Source: Glycomyces albidus (GTDB taxonomy: Bacteria; Actinomycetota; Actinomycetes; Mycobacteriales; Micromonosporaceae). Taken from it: a DNA stretch of 64,000 bases. The notes under the pieces are model-generated. The model searched no databases, was not told the DNA's origin, and saw only the letters and a list, made by a program, of their open reading frames with translations. This document shows positions 34,487 through 41,076 of this stretch, one piece after another; the first letter of the stretch is position 1, and each line of letters opens with the position of its first letter. A program made the position numbers and the translations under genes. The stretch is from positions 1-64,000 of the forward strand of contig NZ_WIAO01000016.1 of the NCBI RefSeq assembly GCF_009451885.1. Direction: 5' to 3'.

Positions 34487-34905
34487 ACGGCCTCGCCGAT
34501 CCGCAGCTCCGCCTCGACGGCGGCGCGGACCGGCGCGGGCACCGGCACCGGGCGGCGCCCGGCGCGGTCCACGAACACGTGCGTGAACCGCCCCAGCGCG
34601 AGCGGCGCGGCCCGGCCGGGCCCGCCCTCGCGCAGGATCGCCAGGTCCCACGTGATCGAGGTGGTCCCGAGGCGGGCCACCGCGATGTCCACTTCCAGGA
34701 CCTCCGGGAACGAGGCGGGCGCCAGGAACTCGCACGACGAGGCCCGGGCCAGCCCGATCACGTCCCCGGCCGGGTCCAGGCCGGCGCGGCGCATCATCCA
34801 GGTGTTCACCGCCGAGTCCATCGCCTCGTAGTACACGGTGTTGTTCATATGGCCGTACTGGTCGTTGTCGTTCCAGCGCAGCGGGAACGGATGGCGGTTC
34901 GTCAC
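34483..34905 (-). CDS. acyl-CoA thioesterase, YbgC/4HBT hotdog family
   Basis: A 140-aa hotdog-fold enzyme. The active-site segment is RWNDNDQYGHMNNTVYYEAMDSAV, with the Asp of NDQYGHMNN as the catalytic residue, followed by ASSCEFLAPASFPEVLEVDIAVARLG. It hydrolyses acyl-CoA, likely to recover CoA from stalled intermediates. GTG 34905 follows GAAGGAGA; an ATG at 34938 is less likely. Its stop overlaps the ligase stop (convergent), and its promoter region is shared with the divergent acyl-CoA dehydrogenase, including operator site 3. Confidence 0.9.
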   Translation of the reverse strand: MTNRHPFPLRWNDNDQYGHMNNTVYYEAMDSAVNTWMMRRAGLDPAGDVIGLARASSCEFLAPASFPEVLEVDIAVARLGTTSITWDLAILREGGPGRAAPLALGRFTHVFVDRAGRRPVPVPAPVRAAVEAELRIGEAV

Positions 34906-34936
34906 GGTCGTCTCTCCTTCGACGGCAGGGGGTCCC

Positions 34937-36139
34937 ATGCATCCTAATCACAAACCGACCGGTCGGTCCAACCGGCTGGAGTCCGACTTCTACTCGTTCC
35001 AAGACCTGCTCACCCCCGTCGAGCAGGACGCCGCACTCCGCATCCGCGACTTCATGGAACGCGAGGTCCGGCCCATCGCCGACGACTACTGGGAACGCGC
35101 CGAGTTCCCCTACCACCTCATCCCCGGCATCGCCGAGACCGGCGTCATCGGCACCATGTGGCCCGAATCCGCGCGCTTCCCCAACAGCGCCCTCTTCCGC
35201 GGCTGGGCCGCCCTCGAACTCGCCCGCGTCGACGCCTCCTTCGCCACCTTCGTCGGCGTCACCTCCGGCCTCGCCATGGGCGCCATCGGCGTCGGCGGCA
35301 CCGACGCCCAGCGCGCCGAATGGCTCCCGCCCATGGGCCGCGGCGAGATCATCGGCGCGTTCGGCCTCACCGAGCCCCTCGCCGGCTCCGACACCGCCCG
35401 CGGCCTGCGCACCACCGCCGCCCGCACCGGCGACACCTGGGTCCTCAACGGCGCCAAACGCTGGATCGGCAACGCCACCTTCGCCGACGTCACCGTCATC
35501 CTCGCCAAGGACACCGCCGACGACCAGGTCAAAGCCTTCCTCGTCCGCAAGGACGCGCCCGGGTTCACCGCCACCAAGATGGAACGCAAGCAGTCCCTGC
35601 GCGGCGTCCAGAACGCCGACATCACCCTCGAGGACGTCGAAGTCCCCGAGACCGACCGCCTCCAGCGCATCGACTCGTTCAAAGACCTCGCCGGCGTCCT
35701 CGGCCCCACCCGCGTCGGCGTCGCCTGGGAGGCCATGGGCATCGCCGCCGGCGCCTACGAGGCCGCCCTCCGGTACGCCGGCGAACGCGAGCAGTTCGGC
35801 AGGCCCATCGCCAAGTTCCAGCTCGTCCAGCAGAAACTCGCCGACTCCGTCGCCGACCTCACCGCCGGCATCGCCGTCTGCGTCCGCGCCTCCCAACTCG
35901 AAGAGGCCGGCACCCGCGGCGACGCCCAGGCCTCCATGGCCAAGGCGTTCTGCACCGCCCGCATGCGAGCGGTCGTCGCCCGCTGCCGCGAGATCCTCGG
36001 CGGCAACGGCATCCTCCTCGACCGCGGCGTCGCCCGCTTCTTCGCCGACGCCGAGGCCGTCTACTCGTACGAAGGCACCCGCGACATGAACACCCTGATC
36101 GTCGGCCGGGCGATCACCGGACACCAGGCATTCGTGTGA
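34937..36139 (+). CDS. acyl-CoA dehydrogenase, glutaryl-CoA dehydrogenase-like
   Basis: A 400-aa flavoenzyme: FGLTEPLAGSDTARGLRTTA, RWIGNATFADVTVI, REQFGRPIAKFQLVQQKLAD and the catalytic-base motif YEGTRDMNTLIVGRAITGHQAF. It would make the alpha-beta double bond in beta-oxidation, possibly on a shortened or branched substrate, complementing the ACAD11-type enzyme. The ATG 34937 has GCAGGGGG upstream. Operator site 3 lies inside codons 6-11, so either repression works from within the coding start or translation begins differently. Confidence 0.92.
   Translation: MHPNHKPTGRSNRLESDFYSFQDLLTPVEQDAALRIRDFMEREVRPIADDYWERAEFPYHLIPGIAETGVIGTMWPESARFPNSALFRGWAALELARVDASFATFVGVTSGLAMGAIGVGGTDAQRAEWLPPMGRGEIIGAFGLTEPLAGSDTARGLRTTAARTGDTWVLNGAKRWIGNATFADVTVILAKDTADDQVKAFLVRKDAPGFTATKMERKQSLRGVQNADITLEDVEVPETDRLQRIDSFKDLAGVLGPTRVGVAWEAMGIAAGAYEAALRYAGEREQFGRPIAKFQLVQQKLADSVADLTAGIAVCVRASQLEEAGTRGDAQASMAKAFCTARMRAVVARCREILGGNGILLDRGVARFFADAEAVYSYEGTRDMNTLIVGRAITGHQAFV
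34952..34969. promoter_or_regulatory. operator-like site 3 (inside the start of the acyl-CoA dehydrogenase gene)
   Basis: The core ACCGACCGGTCGGT (34954-34967) is a perfect 14-bp palindrome and the best copy of the island motif. It lies between the divergent thioesterase and dehydrogenase genes, but within the first codons of the latter. Confidence 0.7.
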
Positions 36140-36150
36140 AAGGAACCGAC

Positions 36151-37374
36151 ATGACCGAGGCCTACGTCATCGCCACCGCGCGCTCCCCGATCGGCCGCGC
36201 CCGCAAGGGGTCCCTCAAGGACGCCCGCGCCGACGACCTCGCCGCCCAGATGATCCGCGCCGCCGTCGACAAGGTCCCCGGGCTCGACCCCGACCGCATC
36301 GACGACCTCCTCCTCGGCTGCGGCATGCCCGGCGGCCGGCAGGGCATGAACATGGCGCGCATCGTCGCCGTCATGCTCGGCTGGGACACCGTCCCCGGCG
36401 CCACCGTCACCCGCTACTGCTCCTCCAGCCTCCAGACCACCCGCATGGCCTTCCACGCCATCAAGGCCGGCGAAGGCGACCTGTTCGTCTCCGCCGGCGT
36501 CGAATCGGTCTCCGGCATGGACATCGGCTCCAGCGACGCCATCCCCGGCGCCGACCTCGAGAACCCCGTCTTCGCCGACGCCGTCTCCCGCACCTCGAAA
36601 CGCGCCGGCGGCGCCGACCCCGGCTGGACCGACCCGCGCGAGGACGGCCTCCTGCCCGACCCGTACATCGCCATGGGCCAGACCGCCGAGAACGTCGCCG
36701 CCCTGCGCGGCATCACCCGCGACGAGCAGGACGCCTACGCCGCCCGCAGCCAGCAGCGCGCCGAACGCGCCATCGCCGAAGGCTTCTGGGCCAAGGACAT
36801 CACGCCCGTCACCCTCGCGGACGGCACCATCGTCACCGCCGACGACGGCCCCCGCCCCGGCACCACCGCCGCGGCGCTCGCCGGCCTCGACCCCGTGTTC
36901 CGTCCGAACGGGACGGTCACCGCCGGGAACGCGTGCCCCCTCAACGACGGCGCCGCCGCCGTCGTCGTCGCCTCCGACCGCCTCGTCGCCGAACTCGGCC
37001 TGGACCCGATCGCGAGGATCGTCTCGACCGGCGTCAGCGGGCTCTCCCCGGAGATCATGGGCCTCGGCCCGGTCGAGGCGTCCCGGCGCGCACTCGCGCT
37101 GGCGGGCATGGAGATCGGCGACATGGACCTGGTGGAGATCAACGAGGCGTTCGCGGCCCAGGTGATCCCGTCCGCGCGGGACCTCGGGGTCGACGAGGAC
37201 CGGTTGAACGTCAAGGGCGGCGCGATCGCGGTCGGGCACCCGTTCGGGATGACCGGGGCGCGGATCACGTCGACGCTGCTGAACGCCTTGGAGGACACCG
37301 GCGGGCGGTACGGCCTGGAGGCGATGTGCGTCGGCGGCGGGCAGGGCATGGCGATGGTGCTCGAACGGCTCTGA
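36151..37374 (+). CDS. thiolase (acetyl-CoA acyltransferase, FadA-like)
   Basis: A 407-aa thiolase that cleaves 3-ketoacyl-CoA to acetyl- or propionyl-CoA. The acyl-binding Cys is in VTRYCSSSLQTTRMA, and the activating His and Cys are in GGAIAVGHPFGMTGAR and CVGGGQGMAMVLE. NEAFAAQVIPSARDL is also present. GAAAGGA lies 8 nt before the ATG, 11 bp after the dehydrogenase stop. It completes the beta-oxidation set of this island. Confidence 0.95.
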   Translation: MTEAYVIATARSPIGRARKGSLKDARADDLAAQMIRAAVDKVPGLDPDRIDDLLLGCGMPGGRQGMNMARIVAVMLGWDTVPGATVTRYCSSSLQTTRMAFHAIKAGEGDLFVSAGVESVSGMDIGSSDAIPGADLENPVFADAVSRTSKRAGGADPGWTDPREDGLLPDPYIAMGQTAENVAALRGITRDEQDAYAARSQQRAERAIAEGFWAKDITPVTLADGTIVTADDGPRPGTTAAALAGLDPVFRPNGTVTAGNACPLNDGAAAVVVASDRLVAELGLDPIARIVSTGVSGLSPEIMGLGPVEASRRALALAGMEIGDMDLVEINEAFAAQVIPSARDLGVDEDRLNVKGGAIAVGHPFGMTGARITSTLLNALEDTGGRYGLEAMCVGGGQGMAMVLERL

Positions 37375-37671
37375 TCCTGGGGCGGCGCCGATCGAGCGGG
37401 GACTGATCCCCCGAGGGCACTGCTCCGCAGGCGGCATCGATCCGTGGGGCGCCGTTCCGCGGGCGGCAACCGCTCCTGCGCACGGCCTCGTTCCGAGGGG
37501 GCAGTGTTCCGCGATGCGGCGTTGACTCGCGGGCGGTGCGGTGTTGATCCGCGAGGCGCTGTTCCCGCGGGCGGCGTGGACTCGCACGGTGCCGGTGCGC
37601 GGACGGCGCTGATCCTCGGACCGCGCCGACCGTGAACGGCGCCGATCCGACGACGGCTTGATTCCACACGA
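37375..37671. repeat. degenerate 16-18-bp tandem repeat (intergenic)
   Basis: About sixteen imperfect units of the form GCGGCGNTGATCCGCGG fill the space after the thiolase stop. Short open frames inside are by-products of the repeat. No gene is supported. Confidence 0.6.
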
Positions 37672-37704
37672 AAGCGGCGCGGACCCAGAAGGTCCGCGCC
37701 GCTT
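37672..37704. terminator. bidirectional terminator between thiolase and MaoC genes
   Basis: AAGCGGCGCGGACC and GGTCCGCGCCGCTT form a perfect 14-bp stem with a 5-nt loop, 9 bp beyond the stop of the leftward MaoC gene. Confidence 0.85.
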
Positions 37705-37712
37705 CGGTGTTC

Positions 37713-38174
37713 CTACTCGGGGACGTAGAGGGTGATGGTCCGGGCGACGAGCGCGGGCTTCGCGCCGCCTTCGATCTCCACGGTCACGTCGTATCCGGCG
37801 CGCACGCCGCGGGCGGTCTCCTCGACCGACGCGAGTTCGACGGCCGCCCGGACGCGGGCGCCGGCGGGGACGGGCTGGAGGAACCGGAGCCGGTCGAGCC
37901 CGTAGTTGACGGACATGGCGAGCCCGCCGATCGCGATGAGCCCCTCCAGGAGCCGGGGGAGGAGCGACAGGGTGAGGTAGCCGTGGGCGATCGGCCCGCC
38001 GAAGGGACCGGCGGCGGCGCGCTCGGGGTCGGTGTGGATCCACTGGTGGTCGCCGGTGGCGTCGGCGAACGCGTCGATGCGGTCCTGGTCGACCGCGAAC
38101 CAGTCGCCGGTCGCCCTGGCGCCCAGGGCGTCCCCGAGGTCCGCGGGGGAGGCGGCGGTGATCGGGCCGGTCAT
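37713..38174 (-). CDS. MaoC-like (R)-enoyl-CoA hydratase
   Basis: A 153-aa hotdog dehydratase. The catalytic region DRIDAFADATGDHQWIHTDPERA contains the conserved Asp and His, followed by PFGGPIAHGYLTLSLLPRLL. It would hydrate a 2-enoyl-CoA, filling the step for which no crotonase gene is seen in the island. It overlaps the preceding SDR by 4 bp and is followed by a strong terminator. Confidence 0.92.
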   Translation of the reverse strand: MTGPITAASPADLGDALGARATGDWFAVDQDRIDAFADATGDHQWIHTDPERAAAGPFGGPIAHGYLTLSLLPRLLEGLIAIGGLAMSVNYGLDRLRFLQPVPAGARVRAAVELASVEETARGVRAGYDVTVEIEGGAKPALVARTITLYVPE

Positions 38175-38923
38175 GCCTTCGGCCCTCCCGCGACGTACAG
38201 GACCTGGCCGGAGACGAACCCCGCGTCCTCGGAGCAGAAGTAGGCGACCGCGGCGGCGACGTCCTCGGGCTTGCCGACGCGGCCGACCGGGGTCTCCTTG
38301 GCGGCGTGGGCGAGGAAGTCCTCGAAGGGGACACCGATGCGCTCGGCGGTGGCCCGCGTCATGTCGGTCTCGATGAACCCGGGCGCGACGGCGTTCGCGG
38401 TGATCCCGAACTTGCCGAGTTCGATCGCGAGGGTCTTGGTGAGCCCCTGCATGCCGGCCTTCGCGGCGGCGTAGTTGGCCTGGCCGCGGTTGCCGAGCGC
38501 GGAAGTGCTGGAGAGGTTGACGATCCGGCCCCAGCCCGCGTCCACCATGGACGACTGGACGGCGCGGCTCATGAGGAAGGCGCCGCGCAGGTGGACGGCG
38601 AGGACCGCGTCCCAGTCGTCGGCGCTCATCTTGAACAGCAGGTTGTCGCGGAGGATCCCGGCGTTGTTGACGAGGATCTGGGGCGGGCCGAGCTCGGCGG
38701 TCACGCGCTCGACGGCGGCCGCGGCGGCGGCCTCGTCGGCGACGTCGGCGCCGACGCCGATCGCCTTGCCGCCCTGGGCGTTGATGGCGTCGGCGGTGGC
38801 GCGGGCCTGCTCCTCGGCGAGGTCGAGGACGGCGACGGCGTGCCCGTCCGCGGCGAGGCGGCGGGCCGTGGCGGCCCCGATGCCGCGCGCGGCGCCGGTG
38901 ACGATGGCGGTCCTTGCGGTCAT
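38171..38923 (-). CDS. FabG/PhaB-like short-chain dehydrogenase
   Basis: A 250-aa SDR: VTGAARGIGAATARRL, ILVNNAGILRDNLLFKM, NLSSTSALGNRGQANYAAAKAGM (Ser, Tyr-x-x-x-Lys) and APGFIETDMTRA. The sequence is close to 3-oxoacyl-ACP/CoA reductase types, so it is a good candidate for the 3-hydroxyacyl-CoA dehydrogenase step next to the MaoC hydratase (ATGA overlap). It lies 21 bp downstream of the alcohol dehydrogenase gene in one leftward operon. Confidence 0.93.
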   Translation of the reverse strand: MTARTAIVTGAARGIGAATARRLAADGHAVAVLDLAEEQARATADAINAQGGKAIGVGADVADEAAAAAAVERVTAELGPPQILVNNAGILRDNLLFKMSADDWDAVLAVHLRGAFLMSRAVQSSMVDAGWGRIVNLSSTSALGNRGQANYAAAKAGMQGLTKTLAIELGKFGITANAVAPGFIETDMTRATAERIGVPFEDFLAHAAKETPVGRVGKPEDVAAAVAYFCSEDAGFVSGQVLYVAGGPKA

Positions 38924-38944
38924 TGGCTGGGTTCCCTTCGAAGG

Positions 38945-40033
38945 TCAGAACACGATGAGCTGGCGCAGTGCCTCGCCGGCGGCGAGGCGGTCGAGGGCGG
39001 CCGGGAGGCCGTCGAGGCCGATCCTGTCGGAGACGAGCCGGTCGAGCGGGAGCCGCCCGGCGCGCCAGAGTCCGGCGTAGCGGGGGACGTCGTCGCCGGG
39101 GACGGCAGAACCGAGGTAGGAGCCGACGACCGTGCGGGCCTCGGCGGTCAGCAGCAGCGGCGACACCGCGGCGCGCGCGTCGGGGTGCGGCAGGCCGACG
39201 GTGACGGTGGTGCCGCCGGGCGCGGTGAGCGCGAACGCGGTCTCGAACGCCCCGGCCGACCCGGCCGCCTCGACCACCACGGGGGCGCGGAGGCCGGCGG
39301 CCTCGCCGGGAGTGCGGGCCTCGGCGCCGAGCGAACGCGCGAGGTCGAGCTTAGCCGGGACGGTGTCGACGCCGACCACCTTGTGGCCCAGCGCCTGCGC
39401 GACGAGGAGTGCGGCCATGCCGACGCCGCCGAGACCGACGACGGCCACCGTCTCGCCCTCGTTCGGCCTGCCCGCGTTGACGACCGCGCCGCCGCCGGTG
39501 AGCACCGCGCATCCGAGGAGCGCGGCGATCTCGGGCGGCACGTCGTCCTCGACCGGCACCACCGAGCGCTCGGAGACCACCGCGTGCGTCGCGAACGCGC
39601 TGACGCCGAGGTGGTGGGCGACCGGCGTACCGCCGCGGCTGATCCTGACGGCGCCGCCGACGAGGGTCCCGGCGGCGTTCGCGGCGCTGCCGACCTCGCA
39701 GGGGAGCCGCCCGTGCGTCCCGCACGCCGCGCATTCCCCGCAGCGCGGCAGGAACGTCAGGACCACGCGGCGCCCGACTGCGGTCGCGGTGCCGGGCCCG
39801 GCCGCTTCGACGATGCCGGCGGCCTCGTGGCCCAGGAGCATCGGGACCGGCCGGACCCGGCTGCCGTCGACGACCGAGAGGTCCGAGTGGCACAGCCCCG
39901 CGGCCTCGACGCGGACGAGCAGCTCGCCCGGGCCGGGCCCGTCAAGGTCCAAGGGCCCCACGGTGATCGGCCTCGACTCGGCGTACGGCGCGGGCGCCCC
40001 GCACCGCTCGAGTACGGCTCCGGTGATCTCCAC
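38945..40033 (-). CDS. zinc-dependent alcohol dehydrogenase (MDR family)
   Basis: A 362-aa enzyme with both zinc sites: catalytic Cys/His in AGLCHSDLSVV and GHEAAGIVEAAG, structural cysteines in CGECAACGTHGRLPCE, and cofactor motif VVGLGGVGMAALL. It would oxidise a primary or secondary alcohol, possibly feeding an aldehyde or ketone into the pathway. It is the first gene of the leftward operon and has operator site 4 at 33-50 bp upstream. Confidence 0.92.
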   Translation of the reverse strand: MEITGAVLERCGAPAPYAESRPITVGPLDLDGPGPGELLVRVEAAGLCHSDLSVVDGSRVRPVPMLLGHEAAGIVEAAGPGTATAVGRRVVLTFLPRCGECAACGTHGRLPCEVGSAANAAGTLVGGAVRISRGGTPVAHHLGVSAFATHAVVSERSVVPVEDDVPPEIAALLGCAVLTGGGAVVNAGRPNEGETVAVVGLGGVGMAALLVAQALGHKVVGVDTVPAKLDLARSLGAEARTPGEAAGLRAPVVVEAAGSAGAFETAFALTAPGGTTVTVGLPHPDARAAVSPLLLTAEARTVVGSYLGSAVPGDDVPRYAGLWRAGRLPLDRLVSDRIGLDGLPAALDRLAAGEALRQLIVF

Positions 40034-40065
40034 GCCGACCTCCTCGTCGTCAGGTTCCGCTCAGC

Positions 40066-40083
40066 ATACCGACTGGACGGTTT
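40066..40083. promoter_or_regulatory. operator-like site 4 (upstream of the alcohol dehydrogenase operon)
   Basis: ATACCGACTGGACGGTTT differs from site 1 at two positions only (ATACCGACCAGACGGTTT). It marks the promoter of the leftward ADH-SDR-MaoC operon and so extends the presumed regulon to 18 kb. Confidence 0.65.
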
Positions 40084-40378
40084 GCGGTGCTACCCCGGCG
40101 CGCGGCAGTTTGAACTCGAGCGGGGAGGTCGCGGTCCGCGCGTCGCCCGAGCCGGATGCGTGTCGATCCCGGGCGGTCGCGTCTCGAACCCTGGCGGCCG
40201 CGTTTCGAGACGGCCGGCCCGACCCGCCTCGGTGGATATTCGACCCGACCGGCCCGGGCTCCGGCAGAACCGCACCGCGAACCTCGCCTGCGGCTGTTGG
40301 GACACCAGCGGCGCAGTCGCTGTGGGAATTCGCACAATAAGATGCACTGAGTGCATCGTTGCATCTAGTGTAAGCGAC
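40084..40378. other. intergenic region upstream of the TetR/MMPL pair
   Basis: The left part (40084-40270) is GC-rich with imperfect repeats of the GCGTNTCGANNC type. The right part (40320-40378) is AT-richer and promoter-like, with TGTGGGAATTCGCACA (40321-40336, near-palindrome) and the palindrome at 40342. No gene is supported. Confidence 0.5.
40342..40356. promoter_or_regulatory. palindromic operator upstream of TetR/MMPL genes
   Basis: ATGCACT-G-AGTGCAT is a perfect 15-bp palindrome 22 bp before the TetR start, overlapping a TAAGAT -10-like hexamer. The half-site partly repeats just downstream (TTGCATCTAGTG). Autoregulation by the adjacent TetR protein is likely. Confidence 0.6.
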
Positions 40379-41014
40379 ATGCCCGCCACCACCGGACCCG
40401 TCGACCGCCGCGCGGCCCTCAAAGCCAAGAGCCGCCAAGCGATCCTCGACGCCGCCGCGAGCCTCATGGAGCGGCGGCGCACCACCGACTTCTCCGTCGA
40501 CGAACTCGCCGCCGCCGCCGACGTCTCCCGGCGCACCGTCTTCAACCACTTCGCCGGACTCGAAGACGTCATCACCGAAGTCGCCGGGCAGATGCTCACC
40601 GACGTCGTCGACCGCATGTCCGCCCAGGCCGCCGACACTGAGCGCGAACCCGACACCGTCCTCGCCGACCTCGTCGCCACCTCCTCCGGCGAGCAGCTCG
40701 TCCCGGTCGTCGTCGAACTCTTCGACATCCTCGGCGGCGGCGACGGCCCCCAGCCGGGCAACCGCGAAGCCTTCCTCATGCAGCGCGCGTTCAACCTCTT
40801 CACCGAACGCATGACCGCCGCCATGACCCGCCGCCACCCCGAGACCGACCCCCTCGCCGTCCGGCTCCTCGTCGCCGCCTTCTGCGGCGGCCTCCTCGGA
40901 TTCGTCCACCTCTGGATCGAGGAGACCGGCGCCGTCGACACCCCCGACTCCCGACGGGCCTGGGACCGGCTCGTCGCCAGCGTCACCGAAGTCCTGCGAG
41001 AACCGGGCGCCTGA
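40379..41014 (+). CDS. TetR-family regulator of an MMPL transporter
   Basis: A 211-aa TetR protein with the helix-turn-helix FSVDELAAAADVSRRTVFNHFAGLEDVITE and an all-helical effector domain (LMQRAFNLFTERMTAAMTRRHPETD). The MMPL transporter gene begins 62 bp downstream on the same strand, a familiar pump-repressor arrangement, and a perfect palindrome lies at its promoter. The effector is unknown. Confidence 0.9.
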   Translation: MPATTGPVDRRAALKAKSRQAILDAAASLMERRRTTDFSVDELAAAADVSRRTVFNHFAGLEDVITEVAGQMLTDVVDRMSAQAADTEREPDTVLADLVATSSGEQLVPVVVELFDILGGGDGPQPGNREAFLMQRAFNLFTERMTAAMTRRHPETDPLAVRLLVAAFCGGLLGFVHLWIEETGAVDTPDSRRAWDRLVASVTEVLREPGA

Positions 41015-41076
41015 GCGCCGAACACCCGAAGCACATCCGAGACCGCCGACCAGACCGCCGATCCAGGAGACCGACC

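Noticed and set aside
32318-36124. Very long open frame on the minus strand (over 1200 codons) across the acyl-CoA genes
   Set aside because: It is antisense to four well-supported enzyme genes, has Gly/Asp/Val-rich low-complexity sequence and no domain; it arises from the GC-rich third codon positions.
37444-37635. Small open frame in the repeat region after the thiolase
   Set aside because: Made entirely of degenerate tandem repeat with no ribosome site.
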